Shown here piece by piece: positions 34,624 to 42,765 of a stretch of 56,819 bases of DNA. The stretch is from Marivita sp. (GTDB lineage Bacteria; Pseudomonadota; Alphaproteobacteria; Rhodobacterales; Rhodobacteraceae). Under the pieces are notes generated by a model, which saw only the letters and a list, made by a program, of their open reading frames with translations, did no database searches and had not been told where the DNA came from. Each line of letters starts with the position of its first letter. Position 1 is the first letter of the stretch. The stretch is from NCBI RefSeq assembly GCF_022763305.1, contig NZ_JALEGT010000023.1, positions 1 through 56,819 of the forward strand, read 5' to 3'. Position numbers and translations under genes: made by a program.

Positions 34624-35934
34624 TCATCCCAGCCCCGGCAACCACGTCGCCAAAGGTGGAAAGAGGATCAGCAACGCCACCACCAGCAAGGAGCACAGGA
34701 TGAACGGGATCGCCGCCCGGTAGATCTCGCGCATGGTTGTGTTCGGTGGAGCCACCCCTTTCATCACGAAAAGCAACAGCCCGAACGGTGGTGTCGTAAA
34801 GCTGATTTCCAATGACAACAGCATGATGAGACCGAACCAGATCGGATCGAACCCAAGGGTCTGCGCCAACGGGAAGAAGATCGGCACGGTGAGCAGCATG
34901 ATCGAGATCTGCTCCATGAACATGCCCAGAAGGAGCAGCACACCGAACATCACCAGAAGCATCAGTGTCGGGTCGAGATCGAACCCCGTCGCCCAGTTGA
35001 TCAGCCCCTTCGATGCGCCGGAAAAGGCCAGAAGCTGGCTGAAGGTGGCCGACCCAAAGACAATCAGATAGGCCATCAATGTCACGCGCAGCGCGCCGCG
35101 CACGGATTTCTTGACCGCGTCCCATGTTAGGCACCGATAAAAGGCGGCAAGGATCAACACACCCAGCGCACCAAAGGCGGCGGCTTCGGAGGGGGTGACG
35201 ATGCCATTGATCATCATGATCACGATGACCACCATCAAGCCAATCATCGGCACGACGTCCCGCATCAGAATGCCCAGCTTTTCGGCCCCAGTCATCTCTT
35301 CGACGTCATAGGCCGGCGCCGCGTCCGGGTCGATCTTGGTTTGCAGATAGATCGTCGCGACATAGAAGCTGGCGAGGATCAGCCCCGGGATCACACCTGC
35401 GATCAGCAGAGCGCCCACGTCGATCTTGGCGAGTGTCGCCAGCAGCACGGCCAAAGCCGACGGCGGGATGATGATGGCGAGACCGCCGGTACCAAGGATC
35501 GGACCGATGGACATGTGGCTTTTGTAGCCGCGCCGGTTCATCTCGGGCACCATCAATGATCCAAGCAGCGCAGTTGATCCCATCGACGACCCTGACAGCG
35601 TGGAAAACCCGGTACCGCCCAGAACGGTGACATAGCTCAGCCGCCCCGGAAGCCGCCCCAGCAGCTTGTCGATGGCCGAGAACATGCGACTGCCCAAGCC
35701 CGTCTGGAAAAAGATCTCGCCCATGAGCAGGAAAAGCGGGATCGGCACCAGCGCAAAGATCGTCAGCGCGCCCCACCCGTTGTTCAGCAGCGCGACCACT
35801 CCACGGTCGCCCCCCATGAATACCCATGCGCCGATGATGTTTGCCGCAAGGAAAGCCAGAGCAACCGGCATGCCGATCGCCATGAGGAGCATGATGCTGC
35901 CGACCAGCAGACCAAGGGCTTCGAACCATTCCAT
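34624..35934 (-). CDS. TRAP transporter large permease (DctM)
   Basis: A 436-residue membrane protein with about 11-13 helices. It carries the DctM pattern IPLFLLMGEIFFQTGLG, GGTGFSTLSGSSMGSTALLGSLMVPEM and LEISFTTPPFGLLLFVMKG. It couples Na+ entry to uptake of the ligand delivered by the binding protein. Its start touches the end of the small permease gene by one base. It is the last gene of the leftward gntR-leuCD-TRAP unit, so its substrate probably belongs to the catabolic island. Confidence 0.95.
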   Translation of the reverse strand: MEWFEALGLLVGSIMLLMAIGMPVALAFLAANIIGAWVFMGGDRGVVALLNNGWGALTIFALVPIPLFLLMGEIFFQTGLGSRMFSAIDKLLGRLPGRLSYVTVLGGTGFSTLSGSSMGSTALLGSLMVPEMNRRGYKSHMSIGPILGTGGLAIIIPPSALAVLLATLAKIDVGALLIAGVIPGLILASFYVATIYLQTKIDPDAAPAYDVEEMTGAEKLGILMRDVVPMIGLMVVIVIMMINGIVTPSEAAAFGALGVLILAAFYRCLTWDAVKKSVRGALRVTLMAYLIVFGSATFSQLLAFSGASKGLINWATGFDLDPTLMLLVMFGVLLLLGMFMEQISIMLLTVPIFFPLAQTLGFDPIWFGLIMLLSLEISFTTPPFGLLLFVMKGVAPPNTTMREIYRAAIPFILCSLLVVALLILFPPLATWLPGLG

Positions 35935-36440
35935 TATTCGTGAATCCCCGCTTCACCCGAGTGCATGAGGTCAGACCCGAACACGAACCGCGAGAATTCT
36001 ATCGCCATCACCGAAAAGGCGATTGGGAAGGTCACGGTTAGCAGCCAACGGGGGTAGTAATAGGCGCGCACATCGTAGTTGTTGCGCTCGATATTCGTGA
36101 GGAAAAGCTGCAGCCCGTACCACGCAAGGATCACACAGACGAGAACGCAAAGCGCGGCAACCAGACGGCTCACGAACCTTCGCAGCGGCCCCGGCAGAGC
36201 GGCTGTCACCAGCTCGATATGCACATGCCCCTTCTCGCGCACGAGCCAGGGCGCGCCAAGCATGGTCATGTACAGGATGCCGTATTCGGCTGACGTGAAC
36301 AGCCATGCAAAGGGCTGAAGCCCCAGATTGCGCATCAGGACGGACACCACCACCGACACCATCAGCCAGACAAGGGTCACGGCTGCGATGAAAGCCATCG
36401 TGTAAAGCAGAGCGTCATAGACGCGGGTCACGGCGCGCAT
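35934..36440 (-). CDS. TRAP transporter small permease (DctQ)
   Basis: A 168-residue, four-helix membrane protein of the DctQ family, with WLFTSAEYGILYMTMLGAPWLVREKGHVHIELV as the central conserved segment. It forms the membrane complex with DctM. It is separated from the binding-protein gene by 54 bases that hold a strong hairpin, and overlaps the DctM gene by one base. Confidence 0.93.
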   Translation of the reverse strand: MRAVTRVYDALLYTMAFIAAVTLVWLMVSVVVSVLMRNLGLQPFAWLFTSAEYGILYMTMLGAPWLVREKGHVHIELVTAALPGPLRRFVSRLVAALCVLVCVILAWYGLQLFLTNIERNNYDVRAYYYPRWLLTVTFPIAFSVMAIEFSRFVFGSDLMHSGEAGIHE

Positions 36441-36463
36441 GGGGTCATCCGTTTAAGAAGGGT

Positions 36464-36487
36464 GGGCCGGGACAATTGCCCCGGCCC
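36464..36487 (-). promoter_or_regulatory. Intercistronic hairpin after dctP
   Basis: GGGCCGGG / CCCGGCCC form a perfect eight-pair stem with an eight-base loop directly after the TRAP binding-protein gene. There is no T-run on the minus strand. Such hairpins protect the upstream message and let the binding protein be made in excess over the permeases. Confidence 0.65.
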
Positions 36488-36494
36488 GATGGTC

Positions 36495-37508
36495 TTAGTT
36501 GTCTGCGGCCGGATCGTAGAACTTCACGATCAGATCGTCATAGCTCGCCACCGACTGCGGCTCGGCTTCCATCAGCTCTTTCATCCGCGCCCAAGTGGTT
36601 TCACGCGCGGCAGCAAGGTAGTTGGCCTTCGCCTCACCTTCGAGCGACACCACGTTCATGCCCGCCTCTTCAAGAGCGGCAAAGTCTTCGTCGCGCTTGG
36701 TGCGCAGCGCGTTCACACTGTCGATCTCGTGCTGGATCGCGGTGTCCTGAAGGATGGTCTTGGCCTCGTCGCTCAGCCCTTCCCATGTGTCGAGGTTTAC
36801 GATCACGCCAAGGTCGGTCGAGAAGAAGCACGGTTCGATCCGGTAGTTCAGGAACTCGTTCCACTTGAGGTCGATCAGGCCGATCTGGGTCCAGCCGGTT
36901 GCGTCCACAACGCCATTCTGAAGCGCGGAATAAACCTCGCCCGTGGGCAGGTCGATCACCTGAGCCTGCAGGTAGTTGGTGAAGAAGGCGTTATAGACTG
37001 CGTTACCACGCAGTCGCAGTCCATCGACTTCAAGATTGCCGTCGGCATCAAAAGACGGCTCGTTGCGGGTCCAGAGGTTGTAGCACACACCGCTGTCGAA
37101 CCAGCCGAGATACTTGAGGCCCATGCGTTCCTGGTGGATCCGGTCGATCAACTCGATCCCGCCGTTTTCTCGGGTTTCGATGGCAGTCAGGTTGGACGCC
37201 ACAAGCGCGTCTTTCTCGGGCAGAGCGCCGCCGTAGAACGACCCCGGCGTATAGACCATGTCCACGATCCCGTCGCGCACCGCATCGGGCTGCTGGAACA
37301 TGCCGATGGCCTCGGGCCCGCCGCGCACTTCGATCTGGATCACACCTTCGCCCGCCGCGTTCACCTTTTCCACGAAAGACAGGAAGCTTTGCGTGTAGAT
37401 CAGCGTTTCAGGGAAAGCATGCACCGCCGTGATGGTTTCTTCCGCATGGGCCACGGACCCAAGCAACACGCCACCGGCAACGCAGCCTTTGAGCAAATTC
37501 ATCGTCAT
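36495..37508 (-). CDS. TRAP transporter substrate-binding protein (DctP)
   Basis: A 337-residue periplasmic protein with a signal peptide ending SVAHA. The DctP features are the lobe-spanning helix, GLRLRGNAVYNAFF, the substrate-carboxylate Arg region (LRGN) and the LPTGEVYSALQNGVVDATGW motif. It binds an organic acid or a related anionic ligand. Two ATGs two codons apart are possible, with AGGAGG upstream. It lies 40 bases after leuD. The chemical identity of the ligand is unknown, and the linked pathway suggests a dicarboxylate or a cyclic amide acid. Confidence 0.92.
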   Translation of the reverse strand: MTMNLLKGCVAGGVLLGSVAHAEETITAVHAFPETLIYTQSFLSFVEKVNAAGEGVIQIEVRGGPEAIGMFQQPDAVRDGIVDMVYTPGSFYGGALPEKDALVASNLTAIETRENGGIELIDRIHQERMGLKYLGWFDSGVCYNLWTRNEPSFDADGNLEVDGLRLRGNAVYNAFFTNYLQAQVIDLPTGEVYSALQNGVVDATGWTQIGLIDLKWNEFLNYRIEPCFFSTDLGVIVNLDTWEGLSDEAKTILQDTAIQHEIDSVNALRTKRDEDFAALEEAGMNVVSLEGEAKANYLAAARETTWARMKELMEAEPQSVASYDDLIVKFYDPAADN

Positions 37509-37548
37509 GGTTAGTTCCTCCTACACCCTTCGGCCATCCTGGCCGATG

Positions 37549-38196
37549 TTACTGCGAAACGGTGTCCCGCCCCGCGCTCCTGAAGTTGGTCTGTTGGACT
37601 TGGACGGCCCACGGCATGGCCTGCGCATGCTGCGCACGGAATGCCGCGATGGCCTGTTTATGGTTCCGGGTCAGGTCGATGTCGTCCCACCCGTTGATGA
37701 GTTTCTGCTGCCAGACATCGTCCAGAGCGAACTCGAGTGTGGTGTTGCCGAACCGGATTGTCCTGTCGGTCAGGTCAACCGTCACCTCTTTTGCGCCGCC
37801 CGCCAAGGCTGCAATGGCCGCGTCGGCCTCTGTCTCTGTCACGCGGGCGGGCAGAAGGCCGTTGTTCACCGAGTTGCTCGCGAAGATGTCGCCAAAGCTG
37901 GGGGCGATCACGACGCGGATGCCGAAATCCACGAGCGCATAAACTGCCGCCTCGCGCGACGAGCCGCTTCCGAAATTTCGGCGTGAGATCAGGATGCTGG
38001 CGTTGGGGACGGCATTCAGCGGGAAGTCCGGAACAGGATTTCCGTACATATCGTTACGGAAATCGTAGAGCAGGAAATCACCATAGCCTTCGGACCTAGG
38101 TGTCGACATGAACCGCGCCGGGATCAATTGGTCGGTGTCCACGTTCTCGCGGTCCAGGGCCACGGCAAGGCCGCTATGTGTGCTCCACCCGCTCAT
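37549..38196 (-). CDS. leuD: Isopropylmalate isomerase small subunit family (LeuD-like)
   Basis: A 215-residue swivel-domain subunit of an aconitase-family hydro-lyase. It begins MSGWSTHSGLAVALDRENVDTDQLIPARFM and has ISRRNFGSGSSREAAVYAL, the LeuD active-site segment. The start overlaps the leuC stop (ATGA). Within a GntR-TRAP catabolic unit it is more likely part of a hydro-lyase for a substituted malate than of leucine synthesis, but the sequence does not settle that, so the symbol marks family only. Confidence 0.8.
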   Translation of the reverse strand: MSGWSTHSGLAVALDRENVDTDQLIPARFMSTPRSEGYGDFLLYDFRNDMYGNPVPDFPLNAVPNASILISRRNFGSGSSREAAVYALVDFGIRVVIAPSFGDIFASNSVNNGLLPARVTETEADAAIAALAGGAKEVTVDLTDRTIRFGNTTLEFALDDVWQQKLINGWDDIDLTRNHKQAIAAFRAQHAQAMPWAVQVQQTNFRSAGRDTVSQ

Positions 38197-39593
38197 GCGA
38201 CCTCCCGCTCTTTCAGAAGTTCGCGCACATCCGTGAGATGCCCGGTCACCGCCGCCGCCGCCACCATCGCGGGCGACATGAGATGCGTCCGCGACCCACG
38301 CCCTTGACGCCCCCGGAAATTGCGGTTGGTGGTGGAAGCACAGCGCTTGCCCGGCTCCACATGGTCGCCGTTCATCGCCACGCACATCGAACAGCCCGAG
38401 CCGACCCAGTCGAGCCCTGCATCGATGAAGATACGGTCCAGCCCCTCTGCCTCGGCCTGCGCTTTGACCTGTTGCGAACCGGGGGACACGATCCCCGGCA
38501 CCTTGGCCCTTCGCCCTGCCAGCACCACCGCCGCTGCACGCAGGTCTTCGATGCGGGCATTGGTGCAGGAGCCGATGAACACCTGATCGACAGCGATCTC
38601 GGTCAGCTTGCGCCCCGGCGTCAGCCCCATGTAGTCCAGCGCATTGCGCGCGCGCTCTGCGGCGCTGCCTTGCATACGCGCGGGGTCGGGAATTGTTGCT
38701 GTCACCGGCAAGGCGTCTTCCGGCGTCGTGCCCCAAGTCACGATGGGCGCGATCTCTGACGCGTCCATCGTCACTTCGGTTTCGAACTTCGCATCCGCGT
38801 CCGATGGCAGTTCGGACCAAAGGTCGACTGCGCGATCCCAATCGTCTCCGCTGGGCGCGAAGGGACGCCCTTTGACATAGGCAAACGTGGTCTCATCCGG
38901 CGCGATCATTCCGAAGCGGGCGCCGCCTTCGATCGAGAGGTTGCACAGCGTCATCCGCCCTTCCATCGACAGGGACCGCACGGCGGACCCGGTATATTCG
39001 ATGGCATGCCCCCGCGCGCCGTCGGCGCCCAGCCTGGCAATCCACGCAAGCGCCAGATCCTTGGCACCGACACCCGGCCCAAGCCGCCCGGTCACGTCGA
39101 TCCGCATCGCCTTGGGTTTCTTCTGCCAGACCGTTTGCGTCGCCAGCACATGCGCCACTTCGGTTGCGCCAATGCCAAAGGCCAACGCCCCGAAGGCACC
39201 ATGGGTGGACGTATGACTGTCGCCGCAATTGATCAGCAGACCCGGCAGGGTCAGCCCCTGTTCCGGCCCGATCACATGCACGATGCCCTGACGCGGATCG
39301 TCGAGGCCGAAACAGGTGACCCCATGCTTCTCGGTGTTTTCCGCCAGCGTCGCGATCATCCGCGCAATCGCGTCCGTCGCAGGCGCACCGCGCGTGGGCG
39401 CATAGTGATCGGCCACACCAAAGGTCAGGCCCGACTCGGCCACCGGCACACGCCGCTCTGCGATCTTGGCAAAGGCGTGGTGCGAGCCTTCGTGGACCAG
39501 ATGCCGGTCGACCCAAAGCAGACTTGTCCCGTCTTCGCGGCGCAGGATTTCGTGGCTCTCCCACAGCTTGTCGAGAAGACGGCGACCGGTCAT
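38193..39593 (-). CDS. leuC: Isopropylmalate isomerase large subunit family (LeuC-like)
   Basis: A 466-residue 4Fe-4S hydro-lyase subunit. It has the cluster Cys motifs GSCTNAR and GSGCSMC with a third Cys in LINCGDSHTSTHGAFGALAFGIG, plus the aconitase-family NRNFRGRQG. It overlaps the GntR gene stop (ATGA) and the leuD start, so regulator and enzyme are translated together. Related pairs convert isopropylmalate, citraconate/citramalate or dimethylmaleate. Its linkage to an isocitrate-lyase-type C-C lyase favours a catabolic role. Confidence 0.85.
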   Translation of the reverse strand: MTGRRLLDKLWESHEILRREDGTSLLWVDRHLVHEGSHHAFAKIAERRVPVAESGLTFGVADHYAPTRGAPATDAIARMIATLAENTEKHGVTCFGLDDPRQGIVHVIGPEQGLTLPGLLINCGDSHTSTHGAFGALAFGIGATEVAHVLATQTVWQKKPKAMRIDVTGRLGPGVGAKDLALAWIARLGADGARGHAIEYTGSAVRSLSMEGRMTLCNLSIEGGARFGMIAPDETTFAYVKGRPFAPSGDDWDRAVDLWSELPSDADAKFETEVTMDASEIAPIVTWGTTPEDALPVTATIPDPARMQGSAAERARNALDYMGLTPGRKLTEIAVDQVFIGSCTNARIEDLRAAAVVLAGRRAKVPGIVSPGSQQVKAQAEAEGLDRIFIDAGLDWVGSGCSMCVAMNGDHVEPGKRCASTTNRNFRGRQGRGSRTHLMSPAMVAAAAVTGHLTDVRELLKEREVA

Positions 39594-40384
39594 TTGGAGC
39601 CCCCTCCGATCACCGGTTCCCAGTGCCGCGCTTCGCCTGCGCCGACCCGCGCAAGGCTCATTTCGAGCCGGAACAGATCGGGCCGGTAGAGCGCGGACAG
39701 GTGTTCGACCCCCTGCCCGTTTGCATCCCGCACGATCCGCTGAACAAAGAGAAGCGGAGACCCGACCGACACCTCCAGCGCCTCGGCCACATCAGGTGTG
39801 GCAAGGGCTGCGGTCACGGTCTGATGCGCGCTGGCAACGCTCACACCGCTGCGTTCGAGCAGACGGAACAGTGGCTGCGTGGCAAGGTCGGCCTCGTCAT
39901 AGCTGACGGCGATGTCTTTCGGCACGTAGGTGGTGAGGTGCGAAAAGGGCTGACCACCCGAGGACCGCACACGCACCGCCTTTTGCACATCGGCACCTTC
40001 GGGGATGCCCAGCGCCTCGGCCACCGCCGCAGGCGCGTTATCATAGGAAAAGGACAACAGCCGCGCGGTTGTCTTGCGGTCCATCTCGACCAGATGCGGG
40101 ATCAGCGTCGCGAAATCGGCGGACAGCCTTTGCCCCGCCTGCTCCTGCGCCCGCACAACAGACCCGGCACCTGTCTTTTTCTCGATCCAGCCATCGGCGG
40201 CCAGCGCCTCGAGCGCGCGGCGGATGGTGATGCGGGACACGTCGAACTGCTCGGCCAGCTTATGCTCACCGGGCAGGCGCGATCCGTCCCTGAAAACACC
40301 GTTTGAAATTTCGTCGCGCAGCAACAGGTAAACCCTGCGGGCCTTACCGCCTTCTGGAAGTCCGGAATGCGCGGTCAATGTCAC
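39590..40384 (-). CDS. GntR-family (HutC subfamily) transcriptional regulator
   Basis: A 264-residue regulator with an N-terminal winged helix (VYLLLRDEISNGVFRDGSRLPGEHKLAEQFDVSRITIRRALEAL, in sections) and a C-terminal UTRA effector domain of the HutC type. It begins at GTG 40384 or TTG 40378, and no ATG is suitable. It is the first gene of the leftward operon and divergent from the tautomerase gene across 129 bases, where a palindrome lies. It should regulate both arms of the island, with a pathway intermediate as effector. Confidence 0.88.
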   Translation of the reverse strand: MTLTAHSGLPEGGKARRVYLLLRDEISNGVFRDGSRLPGEHKLAEQFDVSRITIRRALEALAADGWIEKKTGAGSVVRAQEQAGQRLSADFATLIPHLVEMDRKTTARLLSFSYDNAPAAVAEALGIPEGADVQKAVRVRSSGGQPFSHLTTYVPKDIAVSYDEADLATQPLFRLLERSGVSVASAHQTVTAALATPDVAEALEVSVGSPLLFVQRIVRDANGQGVEHLSALYRPDLFRLEMSLARVGAGEARHWEPVIGGGSK

Positions 40385-40460
40385 GGCAGCGCGGCCCCTG
40401 TTGGTTGGCGATCCTCGCGGCCAGTGGATGATCCGGCGAAGATTCTTCGTTTGTTGGTCT

Positions 40461-40488
40461 TTCAATATACCAAAACCTGTTATATGAA
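40461..40488. promoter_or_regulatory. Candidate GntR operator
   Basis: TTCAATATAC (40461) and GTTATATGAA (40479) form an imperfect inverted repeat (8 of 10 positions) with an eight-base spacer. The site is AT-rich in a GC-rich region and lies 26 bases upstream of the tautomerase start and 77 bases upstream of gntR. Position and symmetry fit a dimeric regulator site. Confidence 0.55.
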
Positions 40489-40513
40489 AAGTGCAGATTT
40501 TGGGGAGGGTCAT

Positions 40514-41074
40514 ATGCCAATCGTGGAAGCGCACATCCTTCAAGGATACAGCCCCACAGAGAAATCCCGTCTTACCTCGGCCCTCACAGACGCGATTCGA
40601 TTTGTCGTTCCGGCACCTGATGAGGCCATCACCGTGATGCTGCACGAATACCCGTCCGAGGCCTATGCCCGTGGCGGCCAGCACCGCCAACCGGCCCCAG
40701 CCCTGCCCGATCCCGCACAGATCGTGCGCGACTATCTCGCCGCGATGGAAGCCCGCGATCTGGAGACCGCGCAAGCGATGCTGGGCGACGGGTTCCAGAT
40801 GGTGTTCCCCGCGACCCAGCCGATGACGCAGCTTTCAGAACTGATCGACTGGTCCAAGGGGCGCTACAGGTTCGTCAAGAAAACCTATGACGGGTTCGAT
40901 GCGATGCACAGCGGCGGTGTTTCGGTCGTCTACGCGCGCGGAACTCTCTACGGCGAATGGATGGACGGCACCCCGTTCGAGGGCATCCGCTTTATCGACC
41001 GCTTCGAAATCGCCGGAGGCAAGATCTTGCGTCAGGACGTGTGGAACGACATGGCAGAGGTGCGCGCGAAATGA
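40514..41074 (+). CDS. Tautomerase (4-OT like) fused to a SnoaL-like domain
   Basis: A 186-residue fusion. Residues 1-60 look like a 4-oxalocrotonate tautomerase subunit with the catalytic N-terminal proline (MPIVEAHILQGYS), and a Pro-rich linker follows. Residues 67-186 look like an NTF2/SnoaL-like cone (DYLAAMEARDLETAQAML, RFIDRFEIAGGKILRQDVWND). The GGGGAGGG site and ATG 40514 set the start. It is the first gene of the rightward arm and overlaps hyuB (ATGA). The tautomerase part would shift a keto-enol bond, and the SnoaL part may bind a ring intermediate. The exact reaction is unknown. Confidence 0.75.
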   Translation: MPIVEAHILQGYSPTEKSRLTSALTDAIRFVVPAPDEAITVMLHEYPSEAYARGGQHRQPAPALPDPAQIVRDYLAAMEARDLETAQAMLGDGFQMVFPATQPMTQLSELIDWSKGRYRFVKKTYDGFDAMHSGGVSVVYARGTLYGEWMDGTPFEGIRFIDRFEIAGGKILRQDVWNDMAEVRAK

Positions 41075-42765
41075 GTGCCGCCATCGATCCGATCACCCTC
41101 GCCGTTCTGGCTGGCCGCATGGAACAGATCGCCGACGAGATGGACGCGACGCTCTTCCGCGCCGCGTTCAACCCGATCATCGCCGAAGCACACGACGCCT
41201 CGCACGGGTTTTACCACGCCATGTCCGGCGACACGCTGGTGCAGGGCAAATCCGGCCTGCCGATCTTTGTCGGGGTCATGGCCTTTGCCGTGAAGGCGGT
41301 GATCGACAAGGCCGCCGAGGCCGGTGATCTGGCGGATGGCGACATCTACATCTTCAACGACGCGCATATGGGCGGCACGCACCTGTCCGACATGCGGCTG
41401 GTGCGCCCCTATTTCCGCGATGGCAAGCTGTTTTGCTACCTCGCCAGCGTAGGTCACTGGCACGATGTGGGCGGCGCGGTGCCGGGCAACTACAACCCCT
41501 CTGCTACCGAGGCGTTTCAGGAGGCGTTTGTCCTGCCGCCGGTCAAGCTGGTCCGCGCAGGCGTCATCCAGCAGGACATCATCGACATCCTCCTGCGCAA
41601 CACCCGCCTGCCGCAATCAGCGATGGGCGATCTGAACGGCCAGCTCGGCGCGTTGGACCTTGGCGTGAAGCGGCTCGACGAATTGCTGGACGAATACGGG
41701 GCCAAGACCGTGTCGGCGGCCCTCGACGCCCTGGGCGACCGCGCCGAAACGCTGATGCGGTCGGAACTGTCCGGTCTGCCGGACGGGCGCTGGGAGGCGG
41801 TGGACTACCTCGACAATGACGGGATCACCGACAAGGCCCTGCCGATCAAGGTTGCGCTCGAGATCACGGGCGACCGGATGGTGCTTGATTTCGAAGGCAC
41901 CGCGCCCGTGACCGCTGGCCCGGTCAACATCGCCTACCCGACTGCCGTCGCCACCGCTTATGTCGCGATCAAGCACATCTTCCCGGAACTGCCCGCCAAT
42001 GCGGGCGTCATGCGGCCGATTGATGTGCGCGTGCCAGATGGGTCGCTTCTGTCTGCCGAATTCCCGGCCCCGGTCGGCGGCTATACAGAAACCATCCTGC
42101 GCATGATCGACGTGATCTTCAGTGCTGCGTCACAAGCAGCGCCCGACCGCGTCGTCGCCAATGCCTATGGCACGATCAATGCGCTGTCGATTGCGGGCAA
42201 GCGGGCCAACGGACAACGCTGGGTGATGTTCAGCTTCTATGGCGGCGGGCATGGCGGCAGCAGTGAATCGGACGGCCTCAACCACGGCAACGCGCCAATC
42301 TCGACCGCGACGATCCCGCCGATGGAGATCCTCGAAGCCGCCTATCCGGTGATGTTCCGCCAATGGGCGCTCCGTCCCGACAGTGCGGGCGCGGGTGCGC
42401 ATCGCGGCGGGCTGGGTGCGACCTACGAGATCGAAGTACTGGAGGAAAACGCCGAGGCGTTCCTCTTTGGCGAACGCGGTCGGTTCGCACCGCAGGGTGT
42501 GCAGGGCGGCGGCACGGGTGCGATGAACGTGTTTCACTACGAACAGGCGGATGGGTGGAAATCCCCGCCGCTGGCGTCGAAAATGCTGGGGATCAAGCTG
42601 ACCAAGGGACAGGCTGTGCGCCTCGACACCCCCGGTGGGGGTGGTTACGGCACAGCGTCGGACCGCGATGCAAGCGCGGTCGCCCGCGACGTGGCGCTTG
42701 GATACCTGACACCGGACAAAGCGACCGAACTTTACGGCCCCGCATGGAAAGAGGTCGCGGCATGA
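41071..42765 (+). CDS. Hydantoinase/oxoprolinase family protein, HyuB-type subunit
   Basis: A 564-residue B subunit of the ATP-dependent N-methylhydantoinase/oxoprolinase/acetone carboxylase superfamily. Visible are the RAAFNPIIAEAHDASHGFY segment, DIYIFNDAHMGGTHLSDM, GGGHGGSSESDG and a C-terminal TPGGGGYG. It works with HyuA to open a cyclic amide or carbonyl compound with ATP hydrolysis. It overlaps the tautomerase gene and the hyuA gene by four bases each. Confidence 0.9.
   Translation: MSAAIDPITLAVLAGRMEQIADEMDATLFRAAFNPIIAEAHDASHGFYHAMSGDTLVQGKSGLPIFVGVMAFAVKAVIDKAAEAGDLADGDIYIFNDAHMGGTHLSDMRLVRPYFRDGKLFCYLASVGHWHDVGGAVPGNYNPSATEAFQEAFVLPPVKLVRAGVIQQDIIDILLRNTRLPQSAMGDLNGQLGALDLGVKRLDELLDEYGAKTVSAALDALGDRAETLMRSELSGLPDGRWEAVDYLDNDGITDKALPIKVALEITGDRMVLDFEGTAPVTAGPVNIAYPTAVATAYVAIKHIFPELPANAGVMRPIDVRVPDGSLLSAEFPAPVGGYTETILRMIDVIFSAASQAAPDRVVANAYGTINALSIAGKRANGQRWVMFSFYGGGHGGSSESDGLNHGNAPISTATIPPMEILEAAYPVMFRQWALRPDSAGAGAHRGGLGATYEIEVLEENAEAFLFGERGRFAPQGVQGGGTGAMNVFHYEQADGWKSPPLASKMLGIKLTKGQAVRLDTPGGGGYGTASDRDASAVARDVALGYLTPDKATELYGPAWKEVAA

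Noticed and set aside
37549-39593. Ordinary leucine-biosynthesis leuCD
   Set aside because: Not excluded, but no leuA or leuB is adjacent and the pair is coupled to a GntR regulator and TRAP transporter, so a catabolic role was preferred.
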